Source: Scilla litardierei
Lineage: Eukaryota > Streptophyta > Magnoliopsida > Asparagales > Asparagaceae
Assembly (NCBI GenBank): GCA_030789695.1
Contig: CM061138.1
Location: forward strand, 184,055,051-184,119,050
Length of the DNA stretch: 64,000 nt
Reading direction: 5' to 3'
In this document: piece by piece, positions 21,291 to 33,160 of the stretch
How positions within the stretch are numbered: position 1 is the first letter of the stretch
How the letters are laid out: each line of letters starts with the position of its first letter
Notes under the pieces: generated by a model
Told to the model about the DNA's origin: nothing
What the model saw: only the letters and a program-made list of their open reading frames with translations
Databases searched by the model: none
Position numbers and translations under genes: made by a program

Positions 21291-22753
21291 TCATTGGTAA
21301 TATTTCAGCAAATGTTCCGCGTTCCAAGGGTGGGCTAGCTCGCCCCCGTCCAAGGTTGCTATAATATATGTGGCCGGCCCGACGATGTCGATGATTTCGT
21401 AAGGCCCCTCCCACTTTTCTGCGAGCTTTCCCCGACGGACGATTTCTGGTCTGAAGGTTACGTCTCTGAGGACTAGGTCGCCGATTCTGAAGCTTCTTTT
21501 CTTCACCCAGGAGTTGTAATGCCGGGCCATCCTCTGGCTATGCGGACGAGATTCGTCAGAGCTCGATCCCTCACTTCGTCGATGACCTCGAGGTTGAGGC
21601 CGTGGCCTTCTGCGTTGATATCTTCATCAAAGTATCGAAGCCAAAGAGTCTCCTCTCCCACCTCCATGGGGACGACCGCCTCGCCCCAAACGCTAGCATG
21701 AATGGGCTCTCTCCGGTTGAAGCTTTGTGGGTCGTTCGGTATGACCAGAGAATACCCGGTAGTTCATCCACCCAGGATCCGAGAGTGTCGCCGACCTTCT
21801 TCTTCTGGGGATCCAGTATGCATTTGTTCGCTGCCTCTGCCATCCCGTTCCACTGCGGGTGCGCCACGGAAGCGAAGTGAAGATTGATCCCCCCATTCTG
21901 AGCAGAAATCTCGGAAGCCCTCACAATCAAATTGTCTTCCGTTATCTATCACGATGGATCGAGGCACTCCGAAGCGGCAGATGACGGACTTCCAAATAAA
22001 GTTCTTCATGTCTGTCCATGTGATGTGTGCTAAAGGTTCGGCCTCGACCCATTTGGTGAAGTAGTCGACGGCGACGACGAGAGACTTCCTCCCACCGGAG
22101 GCCTTTGAGAAAGACCCAAGGATGTCAAGTCCCCACTTGGCGAAGGGGATCGGACTGAGAATGGGGACCAGGTCGGCTGGCGGTGCCATAGTGTGTCTGC
22201 AAAAATTTTGACATTCTTCGCATTTTTTGACATACTGGGACGCGTCTTGGACCATAGTCGGCAAGTAGTATCCCTGGCGCACTATTTTGTGGGCGATAGT
22301 GTGCCCCCCATAGTGGTTCCTGCAGAGGCCTTCATGCACCTCGCGGATGGTCTGTTCAGCATAGCCTGGCCCCAGGCACTTCAGATAAGACAGGACGTCG
22401 AACCTCGCGCGGCGCCTGCGGTAAAGCACTCCGTCAAAGATCACGAACGACAGGGCTCGCCTCTCGATCTTCTTAGCTTCCAGCCGTTCCTCGGGTAGGG
22501 CTCCCATCTCCAAGTATTTCATTATTGGTCTCATCCAAGTCATCGTCGAGCTGACACACATTAGCTCGTCCTCTTCAATGGTGGATGTCAGCAAGTTCTC
22601 GACGTAAATGGCCTTCCCAATTTCGGCCGGGGAGGATGAGGCCAGCTTCGACAGGGCGTCAGCTCGGAGATTGTTGGAGCGAGGCAGGTGTTGGACCTCC
22701 GCCTTCTTGAACTTCCGGAGCTCGGCCTGGGTGCGCCTGAGGTAACGCTTCAT
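21291..22753 (-). pseudogene. Integrase of the Tat-type element
   Basis: Minus strand. It starts with the end of the second RNase H (LPRSNNLRADALSKLAS), then the zinc-binding H-H-C-C pattern (HEGLCRNHYGGHTIAHK...CEECQNF), core WGLDILGSF, VVAVDYFTKWVEAEPL, RFGVPRSIVIDNGRQF. The frame is lost near 21910 at a run of six G (one extra base). LHFASVAHPQWNGMAEAANK with the catalytic Glu follows in the next frame, and the frame is lost again near 21660. The C-terminus (RIGDLVLR...GKLAEKWEGPYEI...YYQ) ends at 21291. Inactive. Confidence 0.85.
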
Positions 22754-22780
22754 CAGCTCTTCTCGAGCCTCAAAGCTCCC

Positions 22781-23734
22781 TTAGACCTGATGGACGACAA
22801 GCCACGAATCACTCAGTAGCAGTACATTCGTAGCTCCCAATGCCCGGCACAACTTCAATCCATTGACCGCGGCCTCGTACTCCGTGACATTGTTGGTCGC
22901 CAGGAAGCTAAACCGCAGTGCGTACTCTAACAGGCACCCATCGGGAGTTTGGATGACGATGCCTGCCCCCGTTCCGGACCCCGTGGCCGACCCGTCGACG
23001 TGGATGGTCCACAGCTCGTCCATATCCTCAGAGGCAGGCGTCACCGATTTGGCTGCCTCCATCGCTCCCTGCCCCGCCACTGCTGCTTGAACGCTCCGTG
23101 GCTCTTCGGGAAGATCCTCGATGGTGCATTCCACTATGAAATCCGCCAACGCTTGGTCTTTGATCGCCGTTCGGGATTTGTACACTATGTCGAACTCGCT
23201 GAGCTCGACACTCCAATTCAGCCTTCTACCCGAACGCTCCAACCTCTTCAGGTTCTTCTCGAGCGGCAGATTGGTGTGGATGACGATGGTGTGAGCTTGG
23301 AAGTATGGCCAGAGCTTCCTCACTGTCGTGACGAGGCAGTAGGCCGCCTTCTCTATGGGGCTGTAGCGGGTCTCCACATCTCGGAGCACCCGGCTCACAT
23401 AGTAGACCGGCCGCTGCACGCCCTTTTCTTCCTTGACCAGCGTTGAACTAATGGCCTCGTCGCTGGTGGACAAATATAGCCCAAGCGGTTCTCCTTCCTC
23501 GGGCTTTACAAGCAGTAACGGGCTCTGCAGATAAGTCCACAGCTCTGCGAAGGCTTGGATGTAGGTGGCGTCCCATTGGATCACTTTCCTGTCGACCTTC
23601 CCTGCGGCGAGTGTCCGTCGCAAGACTCTAAAAAACGGGAGTGACCTCTCTGCGGACTTCGACAGGAATCTCCCTAGCGCGGCGACCCAGCCATTCAGGC
23701 GTTGCAAGTCCCGAATAGTCCGAGGCTCAGCCAT
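22781..23734 (-). pseudogene. RT connection, RNase H and second (archaeal-type) RNase H
   Basis: Minus strand, about 317 codons. MAEPRTIRDLQRLNGWVAAL is the end of the RT thumb/connection. The first, degenerate RNase H follows (PLGLYLSTSDEAISSTLV, RYSPIEKAAYCLV, IHTNLPLEKNL). After a linker comes WTIHVDGSATGSGTGAGIVI...NNVTEYEAAVNGL...LLLSDSWLVV, the extra archaeal-type RNase H typical of Tat elements. A TAA (22781-22783, QV*GSF) separates it from the rest of the domain, which continues in frame at 22753. Confidence 0.8.
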
Positions 23735-24802
23735 GTTGACGAGGGATTTCCCCGATTCCTCGCTTCGTGATCATAAAGCCGAAGAATTTCCCCGATCGCA
23801 CGCCGAAGATACACTTTGCCGGGTTCAGCCTTAGGCCGTATCGACGCACCTCCTGGAAGGTCTCTCGCAGGTCGGCGAGGTGGTCCGGGGCCTCCTTGCT
23901 TCCAGATTCCGCCCGACCTGAGAGCCGAAAATCCTATCCACCATACGCTGATAGGTTGCCCCGACATTCTTCAATCCGAACGGTATTTTCGTGTAGCAGA
24001 AAGTGCCATTTTCGGTTATGAAGGATGTCTTCTCCTCGTCTTTCTTCGCCATCGGGATCTGGTTGTAGCCCGAGAACGTGTCCATAAAGCTCAACAACTC
24101 GTAGCCCGACGCTTGGTCGTGGTCGATCCTCGGCAAAGGAAAGATGTCCTTCGGACACACCTTATTGAGATCGGTGAAGTCGACACACATGCGCCACTTC
24201 CCGCTGGCCTTCTTTACTAAGACGACGTTGGCGAGCCACTCCGGATAGCTCACCGGCCTGATGAACTTGGCCTGGAGAAGCTGCTCCACCTCTTCGCCGG
24301 CCGCCCTCATCTTTTCTCCCCCAGCGCTCCTCTTCTTTTGCCGAACCGGTCTAGATTCTGGGTCCGCGTTCAGCCTGTGAGCGATTACTGCGGGATCGAC
24401 TCCAGGCATGTCTGAGGGCGTCCATGCGAAGATGTCTGCATTCTCCCGGAGGAGGTTGATGAGGTCCGACCTCAGGGGGGTCGGAAGCTTTGTGCCGATC
24501 GTGACAGTCTTGCCCTCCTCGGTGGTCACGGGCTCTTCCTCGACCTCCTCCGCCGGGGTCAGTCGCTGGTCGCAGTAATCCTCTCTTTCATCGAGGAGGT
24601 CGATCGATAAGGCCTGCTCTGGACCCTTGTGCTTGGTCGACCCCACGTAGTAGCTTCGGGATAGCTTCTGGCTCCCCCGTACTTGCCCCACCCCCTGTGG
24701 AATCCAAAATTTAACCATCTGGTGCAGCAGGCTGGGGAGAGCCTCGATGGAGGTCATGTAAGGCCGCCCGATAATCCCGTTGTACGTCGATGCGATGTCC
24801 AC
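23735..24802 (-). pseudogene. Reverse transcriptase of the Tat-type element, catalytic motif deleted
   Basis: Minus strand. Clear RT motifs: FAWTPSDMPGVDP, FIRPVSYPEWLANVVLVKK, WRMCVDFTDLNKVCPKD, PLPRID, FMDTFSGYNQI, KTSFITENGTFCY, PFGLKNVGATYQRMVDRIF. Right after GRNLE, where the catalytic YVDD strand should be, about a dozen codons are missing and the frame jumps. HLADLRETFQEV and KCIFGVRSGKFFGF follow in another frame (23900-23790), then a second small deletion before the connection domain. Without the Asp pair it cannot polymerise. Confidence 0.85.
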
Positions 24803-24811
24803 GACAACGAA

Positions 24812-25162
24812 CTATGTCATGCGGGTGACGACCCTGGGTTCCTCCCCCAAAGACACCGGCAGGGTGATCACTCCGGTAATGGGAACCGAGTGGCTGGTGA
24901 AGCCGACGATCGGACCCATGCACTGCCTCAGGTCTGCCTGCTTTGGCCCCATCTTCTCGAGGGTTGACATGAACAAGATGTCACAGGAGCTCCCGGTGTC
25001 GATCAAGAGGCGGCTGATAATGGCCGTCCCGATCTGGGCTTCAATGACGATGGCGTCGTCATGGGTCAGCTCGATCCCCTCCAGGTCGTCGTTGGTGAAA
25101 GTGATGGACGGTCGAGCTACCCGTCTCCGCTTCGCCTCGGCGCCAAGGTCCACCGCCATCAC
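24812..25162 (-). pseudogene. Aspartic protease of the Tat-type element
   Basis: Minus strand: ITFTNDDLEGIELTHDDAIVI, IISRLLIDTGSSCDILF with the catalytic Asp, then GFTSHSVPITGVITLPVSLG. TAG at 24812-24814 separates it from the RT frame, with which it is in register. It is out of frame with gag, probably because of the run of 13 C at 25204-25216. Confidence 0.8.
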
Positions 25163-26743
25163 CTACCGCGTGTACGCCTTTTTGCCCGAAGATGACACAC
25201 ACACCCCCCCCCCCCCGCGAAGATGGCCCACCGCATATTACGTCTATGCGCATGACCTCCCTTGGTAGTCGAAGCTCCTCTAGTTCCTCGTTCGGGGGTG
25301 GATCCGGCCTTCGCACTCCCCGTGGAGCTCTCTCCGCTCGGAGGGGCATCCTGCCCTCGACGAAGCCTCCGAGGTGTCCTACCTGGATCAACGGCTCGAT
25401 CTCCCTCTTCAGTGTGAAGCAGTTGTCGGTATCGTGACCATGGTCGCGGTGGTAACGACAATACTTCTTGAAGTCCCTGGACGCCGGATCCGATCTCAGC
25501 TCTTGAGGCGGGTCTGGAAGCAGTCCGGTACTCGTCGTCGCAGCGAGTACCTCCAGCATCGGAGCGTTGAGCCGGGTATACTAGGCCTGCAGTGGCCCCT
25601 CCGCCCTCTGGATGGCCTGCATGGGCTCTCTGGCGGCCGCGAACTCCCGCACCAGTCCGGGACGATCCTACAGACGACGTCCCTTTGGGTCGCGCCTTGG
25701 CTGAGTAAGCTGGTCGCGACCCCTGGGCCTCTCCTCCTGCCTCGGCCTGGGGTTGGGCCGATGCTCGATGCGAGGTGCTCCCGCCCTGGCGACTTCCTTC
25801 TTTGTTCCAAGGGACTCCTCGTTTAGTGTGTATCTCTCCGCCTGGACGATGAGTGCGTCAAAGTCGACGGACGGGTCTCGTAGGAGGGACTTGTGAAGGC
25901 TTCGACTAGTCAGTCCTGCCTTGAAGGCCGCCATGACCAGTTCGTCGCCGCAGGCTACCACGCCTAGCTTCTCATCTTGGAAGCGACGCAGGTACTTTCC
26001 GATCGTCTCCCCTTCCTTCTGGACGACCGTGAACAGGTAGTCCGTAGGTTTCTTCCTGGTACGCCCGGCCCGAAACTGCTGGCAGAACTTGTGAGATAGT
26101 TCGCCAAAGCTCTCGATGGATCGGGCGGGCAGACCGTGGTACCACTCCAGGGCTGAATCCCGCAGACACTGCTGGAATCCTCGGTAAAGGAGTGCGTCAT
26201 CCACGTCCTGCATCTCCATCGCCCCTTGGTATTGCTGAACGTGTGTGAGGGGGTCGCATATCCCATTGTAGACCGCCAGCTGGGGGGCATTGAACCTCAC
26301 GGGTCTCGGGGCCGAAGTTATCCATCGCGCCAGTGGCGTGGCCTCCTCCGGGTAGGCTGGGCACACGGGGGTGCACTCCCTCCGTCTCTCTGGGGTCCAA
26401 CTTCGATTCCGGCCCGGCTGGCGACGTTCGTCACGCCCCGGGGAGGGGGGAGGTCGCCTGGGCGGGCTCCTCCCGCGCGGCGGGGATCTGGCCGAATGCG
26501 GGCTGCGGGCATTCCTGTATTGCCGGCTCGAGGTCGACACCTCTGGGACTCCTGTTTCTCCATATTTCCCTGTCGGAGCCTCTCGCGCTCTCCAACGAGG
26601 AAGCGGAGCTGCTGACGTGGCTTCCTCGTCGAAGCGATCCGGGATGTGTTCCCACCGTCTCTCCAGGGTCCGGCTTCGCTCCCGGCCTTGTTAGCGACGG
26701 TCACCTCGCTCTGGCGAAGGGATCAGACGTCGCGGAGGGCTCC
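25163..26743 (-). pseudogene. Gag of the Tat-type element, main part
   Basis: Minus strand. Arg/Pro-rich N-terminal stretch, then the Gag core (PLARWITSAP, FNAPQLAVYNGICDPLTHVQQY, LEWYHGLPARSIESFGELSHKF, ETIGKYLRRFQDEKL, AFKAGL). TAG codons interrupt it at 25668-25670 and about 25586. The C-terminus KYCRYHRDHGHDTDNCFTLKR is the Tat Gag knuckle-like motif. The region 26330-26640 is repeated in 26641-26743 plus 34651-34810, a tandem duplication of about 0.3 kb now split by the nested three-LTR element. Confidence 0.8.
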
Positions 26744-26748
26744 TCCCT

Positions 26749-28373
26749 TGGTTGGCTCGGAAAACGCACACGGGGCACGCCTTCCACTCCCAAGCGTAGG
26801 AGTGTCAATGCAATATAAAAATAACCGGTGAGTACCGGGTCGGATCACAGGGACAAGTCGTTCTACGTTCACAAAATTGATCGATAACGAAAAATAAAGT
26901 GTTTTACAACAATCTCAATTAACAGTGGATGAGTGTGAGAAAAAGTGTGGTGAAAATTAAAAATCTAACCTAAGTGGCTAAGGGTGGAGAGCCGAATCGG
27001 CAAGTAACAAGGAGGACTCATGTGGTGTGTGTGTGTGTGAATGAGGCCGTGGGCGTGGAAATTCATCCCAAATATAACTCAATTGATATCCCGGCTAAGA
27101 GAGCTCAATCGGAAAATACGGCATTTCATCGAATGTGTGGGGTGCAATAAGTCATGAATGAAACTCACATGAGTAATAATCAATTAAGCACATTAGAGAG
27201 GGTCCGCTAGGATTATCCTCTTCTTGGATTCCCCCTTAGGGTTCCAATAAACAAAGTTCTAGGGTTTCATACACAAATTAGACAATGAAATTGTGCTAGA
27301 GATGAAAACCACAACCCAACAACAACAAGCACAACACAATCACACAAGATAGATTTCAGAAATTCATAATGAAAAGGAGAAGATTTTACTCAAATTCTAT
27401 CATCCAATTACAATACAAAACCTAAATCAAATACACAATAGGTTGGAGAAATTTCACCCAAGTGTCACTCCAAGATGAAAATCCCCCTCTCCCAAGTGCT
27501 CCTCCAAGCTTCAAGCTTCCTCAAGCTCCTCCCATGGCCTCCAAGCTCTTCTTCCCCCTCCAAAATTTAGCAAAAATAAGAACTAGGGCTGAAAAAACCC
27601 CCAAATTCGCAATATAACCCAAGCACAGCTTATCGGGTCTGTTTTTAAGTCAAACGGGTCGGATTCTGGCCCAAACCCGCAAGCAATGCCAAAATCTGCA
27701 GAAAATTTCAGCACCGTCACCCTGTCTTGCGAAAATTCTAGAAAAATCATCCGACCTCGGAATGACGTGTTCCAGGCGGCGATGGAACCATAACAAAGTG
27801 TAAAATCACAGAAAAATATCATTAGGCCAGGATATATACTGCAATGATAACAAAATTCTTCACAAGAGAGGCAAAGTTGCAGAAATTTTCAGCACCGTCA
27901 CCCTGTCTTGCGAAAATTCTAGAAAAATCATCCGACCTCGGAATGACGTGTTCCAGGTGGCGATGGAACCGTAACAAAGTGTACAATCACATAAAAATAT
28001 CATTAGGCCGGAATATATACTAGAATGATAGCAGAATTCTGCACAAGAGGGGAAAAGCTGAATTTCCAGACCCGAAATTTTCAACACCATCACCATGTCT
28101 TCCAAAAAATGCAGTAAATTGCTCCGACCTCCAAAATTTCTGGAAAAATATGCGTTGGAATCGGGACTTCATGAAATTTGACTGAAAAATAATAGGAGAC
28201 TAAGATGAAGATGATAATAAGTTGTAAAAATTGTGTTTTATGCATATGTAAACAATAAGCTCCAAATTTAAGAGATATCAAAAATATGTATGAAACAAAG
28301 CTAAGATATGATTAATACATGCACAAAAAGCACCAAAATAAGGGGATAAATATACAATTTTTACCCTGAATCA
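26749..28373 (-). repeat. LTR A (3' LTR) of the gag-only element
   Basis: 1625 bp, plus-strand ends TGGTTGGCTC...CTGAATCA. It is adjacent to the left TCCCT. By eye it differs from LTR B by about three substitutions and one 4-bp GT-repeat change. It contains an internal tandem duplication of about 185 bp (27692-27870 and 27871-28050). Confidence 0.9.
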
Positions 28374-29675
28374 CACCCCCCAACTAGCTTTTTGCTAGTC
28401 CCTAGCAAAATATGCGATATATTCGGACAAAATTGAAAGCATGCACCAACTTCACGATGTCATCATGGCATATACAAAATAATATTTCCACTTGATTCCA
28501 AAGCCAATATAACCATTGTATGAAAGTAAATAGCTTTTTGCTAGTTCCTAGCAAAATATGCGAAAAATTCGGATTAAATTGAAAAACATGCACCAAATCC
28601 TCGATATCATCATGGCATACTCCAAAATGGGATTTCCAAATGATTTCAAAGCCAATATACCAAATATATGAAATTAGACAGCAAATGATACTCCCCTCAA
28701 TCCAATTCAAAGAAAAGTGAGGAAATAAGCCCCGTATCACACGTATCGGGATATCACGATGTCAAAATTTCCAATTTTCATGAAAGTGGCCAAAACAAAA
28801 AAAATTCCTTCTAAGTGGTGGGAGATGAGATTGCATCATTCATGAAGCTTATTCATTCATTTTTTTCTTTTTCTTTTCTTTTTCTCTTTTTTTTGTTTTT
28901 TTTTATTTTTCATGTTTATGTTTTGCATTCACGCGATAACGCTATAAATGCAAACACGGCCACCAATACCTACACGCGATAACGCTATATAGGCAAAGGG
29001 ATGGAATGATCTCCTAAATCTCATCTTTGGCGTCCTTCCCAATGTTTCATGGGGCACCGGCTACTCGATTTGATTAGGAAGAAACATTCACTTATACTAA
29101 CTTTCTTTTTCATTCCAACACAAATTAGCAACTATCCACCCACTCCTAAGAGGAAGACAAAGCATGCACAATTTGGCCACTCACAATCCAATTAAAAACT
29201 ACACCATTCATCCCAAACATGAAATCGCTTACACCAAACTTTTCCCAAACTATCCCAAAGAGAGTATCACAACATCTAAATAGTTTCATACATGGTATAT
29301 TAACATTCGACTCCAAATTGGAAAAGAAATGAAAACGTGCCAATCAAACATCGAGAAATCGATACCAAAATGATAATCCGAAAAATCGCATGGCATTAAG
29401 CAAGTATGGACTAAACAAAGCTAATGGCGTAGGGACGAGAAGGCCAAATATGATATGCAATGAAATTCAATGGGTGATGGAGAAAAATGGAGGTATCTCA
29501 AAAAAAAATTTAGGTCAAAATCCTACAAACCTAAAGATTCTAACACTCTCCCCCCAACTTAAAATAAGCATTGTCCTCAATGTTGGGAGAGTACTAGATC
29601 TCGGCAAAAGATCCTAGAAAAGAAAAAAAAAATTCCGAAAGCAAACATGCGAAAGCAAACTAACTTTTTATTTAT
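28374..29675. other. Non-coding 3' region of the gag-only element
   Basis: From the purine tract (28374-28385, AGTTGGGGGGTG on the minus strand) to the gag stop. It holds a duplicated CTAGCTTTTTGCTAGTCCCTAGCAAAATATGCGA-like block (near 28380-28435 and 28530-28570), a T-rich run (28860-28920) and CACGCGATAACGCTATA repeats (28931 and 28974). No ORF of interest and no pol domain. Confidence 0.7.
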
Positions 29676-31334
29676 TTACACTACATGGAAAGAACACACC
29701 ATGGCAAATGGCGGATCCCGAATGTATAACGGTGGTGGCAACTGCTCGATCATATCCTTTTGCTCCTCCGCCAGCTGTTTTGGAGCTAGGCCACCACCGG
29801 CTTCCTTGGATTCCAGCAATGCAACTCCAAGTATCTCCTTTTGATAATATGTGGTATGTGGGAGACAAGTTGCATCAATCCAAGTCATGTCTTCATGCCC
29901 TGCAAAAACATTCCAAAACGGGTCGTCAAAACAAATAAAAGAATGTAAATGCAATGGACGACAATCTGAAGCAAAAATATGTGGAAGTGAAAATTTGGCT
30001 TCAGAAATGCAAGGCATGAGATGGTGGGAACTTCCCTGAAAAATGTCGCTAGGTGTGGCATTATACTCTGCCTCAGGAGGAGGTGGAAGTGGCTGCAGAG
30101 AGAAAACTGGAGTAAGAGGGAGATCGGGCTCGGAATATACCATCTCGCAATCTCCGTCGCTATCCTCTTCCTCGATATCAATATCAACATCAACGATCTC
30201 TGCGTCACTCCACATATCTGATGACTGCTCCTGACAAACCTCCTCGATGACTGGCAAGTGCGCATCCTGAGGCGAGGGAAGTGACATCAGTGACGGGACT
30301 GGAGGTAGACTCGTCTCGGGCAAATCCAAGCACGCATCATCCTCGCCATCCCAGAAATATTCCATCTCTGTCGTCCTCCCATAGTACTCAACCGCCTCGA
30401 CCTGTGAAGCTAATTCTGAAGTGGAATGTGGCTCAGGCTCCATGGTGTCCTCAATATGCTCTTGGCCATCATGCACATCCGCTTCATCCTCAACCTCAAA
30501 ATGAAAATGCATCGTGTCACCGTCGTGGTCGACACACACTCCGTCATCTGTCTCCTCTGACTCCTCAAAATATATATGCTCAAACTCTTCTACTTGGCCC
30601 CAATGCACCCTCTTCACAGGTCTCTCTAGATAATCCATAGGGTCGCACTGGAATGAGCCCTCAGCTGGCTCCTCAGGCTGGCAATGAACCTGCAGCTCTG
30701 CATCCTGAAGTGGAAACTGGGGCTGGCCATCATCCTCATATCCAAGTGACGGCTCTCCAGATGGCGCAGTCCGCTCCCACTCTACAAGGTCCCTCAAGTA
30801 ACACCAAGAATCCTCTGTCGAATACTCAAAGAACTCCCCACCACAACTCATCTGCACCAAATCTCGCCCAGATGGCGATAACCCTGTGTAAAAGATCTGC
30901 AGAAGATGATCCTCGTGAAAGCTCTGGTGTGGGCACGCAAGCACCAAATCAGTGAACCTCTGCCAAGCCTGATGCTAGGCCTCCCACTCAGCCTGGATAA
31001 AGCTCGCTACATGTTCCATGGCCTGCCGCCCATGTACCTGCTCCAAAAAGATAGGCAAAAACACTCGGAGAAATTCAGCCTGAAATGACAACCAAGTAAA
31101 ATGTGAGTCCAGAGACAATGAATCAAACCAAAGTCTAGCATCATCCTGTAAAGAATCGGGAAAGAATCTAAAATATATGCAATCATCATCGATATTCCCA
31201 CCAAGACATGAATGCATCCAATCTTCAAAATTTTTGATATGTAAGTGAGGGTTCTCCAACTCCGTGCCATGAAAGTATGGCGGAAGTGGGATATCCTCCA
31301 AATCAACGTCCGAAAAATTTGAAGGTGATGCCAT
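29676..31334 (-). pseudogene. Gag of the gag-only element (one internal TAG)
   Basis: Minus strand, ATG at 31334 (MASPSNFSDVDLEDIP), 552 codons in one frame with a single TAG at 30975-30977 (EWEA*HQAW). The N-terminal half is a retrotransposon Gag domain (FEDWMHSCLGGN, FRFFPDSLQDDARLWFDSL, FQAEFLRVFLP; after the stop RFTDLVLACPHQSFHEDHLLQIFYTGLSPSGRDLV). The C-terminal 300 residues are unusually acidic (EEFEHIYFEESEETDD, VDVDIDIEEEDSDGD) and have no zinc knuckle. The end at 29676 precedes the non-coding 3' region. The stop probably arose from CAG. Confidence 0.75.
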
Positions 31335-31489
31335 GTTGTTAAAAAAAATTTCACAAAACAAATGAAAATAAACAACCAAACGACTTAAAAAGTGGAAAAT
31401 AAACAAATAGAAAGACACACACTAAGAGATAGGAGTATCACACTAAAAGTTTCAAAATCAATCAAAAAATGCTACTACTAGAAACCGTT

Positions 31490-31508
31490 GTCCCCGGCAA
31501 CGGCGCCA
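31490..31508 (-). other. Primer binding site of the gag-only element
   Basis: Minus strand TGGCGCCGTTGCCGGGGAC, two bases after LTR B. It is the site used by many Athila/Tat elements (a tRNA-Asp-type match in the literature as I recall). Confidence 0.75.
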
Positions 31509-31510
31509 AT

Positions 31511-33139
31511 TGGTTGGCTCGGAAAACGCACACGGGGCACGCCTTCCACTCCCAAGCGTAGGAGTGTCAATGCAATATAAAAATAACCGGTGAGTACCGG
31601 GTCGGATCACAGGGACAAGTCGTTCTACGTTCACAAAATTGATCGATAACGAAAAATAAAGTGTTTTACAACAATCTCAATTAACAGTGGATGAGTGTGA
31701 GAAAAAGTGTGGTGAAAATTAAAAATCTAACCTAAGTGGCTAAGGGTGAAGAGCCGAATCGGCAAGTAACAAGGAGGACTCACGTGGTGTGTGTGTGTGT
31801 GTGTGAATGAGGCCGTGGGCGTGGAAATTCATCCCAAATATAACTCAATTGATATCCCGGCTAAGAGAGCTCAATCGGAAAATACGGCATTTCATCGAAT
31901 GTGTGGGGTGCAATAAGTCATGAATGAAACTCACATGAGTAATAATCAATTAAGCACATTAGAGAGGGTCCGCTAGGATTATCCTCTTCTTGGATTCCCC
32001 CTTAGGGTTCCAATAAACAAAGTTCTAGGGTTTCATACACAAATTAGACAATGAAATTGTGCTAGAGATGAAAACCACAACCCAACAACAACAAGCACAA
32101 CACAATCACACAAGATAGATTTCAGAAATTCATAATGAAAAGGAGAAGATTTTACTCAAATTCTATCATCCAATTACAATACAAAACCTAAATCAAATAC
32201 ACAATAGGTTGGAGAAATTTCACCCAAGTGTCACTCCAAGATGAAAATCCCCCTCTCCCAAGTGCTCCTCCAAGCTTCAAGCTTCCTCAAGCTCCTCCCA
32301 TGGCCTCCAAGCTCTTCTTCCCCCTCCAAAATTTAGCAAAAATAAGAACTAGGGCTGAAAAAACCCCCAAATTCGCAATATAACCCAAGCACAGCTTATC
32401 GGGTCTGTTTTTAAGTCAAACGGGTCGGATTCTGGCCCAAACCCGCAAGCAATGCCAAAATCTGCAGAAAATTTTAGCACCGTCACCCTGTCTTGCGAAA
32501 ATTCTAGAAAAATCATCCGACCTCGGAATGACGTGTTCCAGGCGGCGATGGAACCATAACAAAGTGTAAAATCACAGAAAAATATCATTAGGCCAGGATA
32601 TATACTGCAATGATAACAAAATTCTTCACAAGAGAGGCAAAGTTGCAGAAATTTTCAGCACCGTCACCCTGTCTTGCGAAAATTCTAGAAAAATCATCCG
32701 ACCTCGGAATGACGTGTTCCAGGTGGCGATGGAACCGTAACAAAGTGTACAATCACATAAAAATATCATTAGGCCGGAATATATACTAGAATGATAGCAG
32801 AATTCTGCACAAGAGGGGAAAAGCTGAATTTCCAGACCCGAAATTTTCAACACCATCACCATGTCTTCCAAAAAATGCAGTAAATTGCTCCGACCTCCAA
32901 AATTTCTGGAAAAATATGCGTTGGAATCGGGACTTCATGAAATTTGACTGAAAAATAATAGGAGACTAAGATGAAGATGATAATAAGTTGTAAAAATTGT
33001 GTTTTATGCATATGTAAACAATAAGCTCCAAATTTAAGAGATATCAAAAATATGTATGAAACAAAGCTAAGATATGATTAATACATGCACAAAAAGCACC
33101 AAAATAAGGGGATAAATATACAATTTTTACCCTGAATCA
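31511..33139 (-). repeat. LTR B (internal LTR) of the gag-only element
   Basis: 1629 bp and nearly identical to LTR A. It has no target duplication at its right end. Instead it is joined to a primer-site remnant and a third LTR. Confidence 0.9.
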
Positions 33140-33160
33140 CACCCCGGCAACGGCGCCAAT
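33140..33160 (-). other. Collapsed internal region between LTR C and LTR B (PBS-PPT junction)
   Basis: On the minus strand LTR C is followed by AT, TGGCGCCGTTGCCGG and then GGTG, which runs straight into the LTR B start TGATTCAGGG. LTR A has GGGGGGTG before the same LTR start. The primer site is therefore fused to the end of a purine tract at a shared run of G. Confidence 0.8.

Noticed and set aside
29708..30955. Plus-strand ORFs opposite the acidic Gag tail
   Set aside because: Antisense shadows of a biased coding region.
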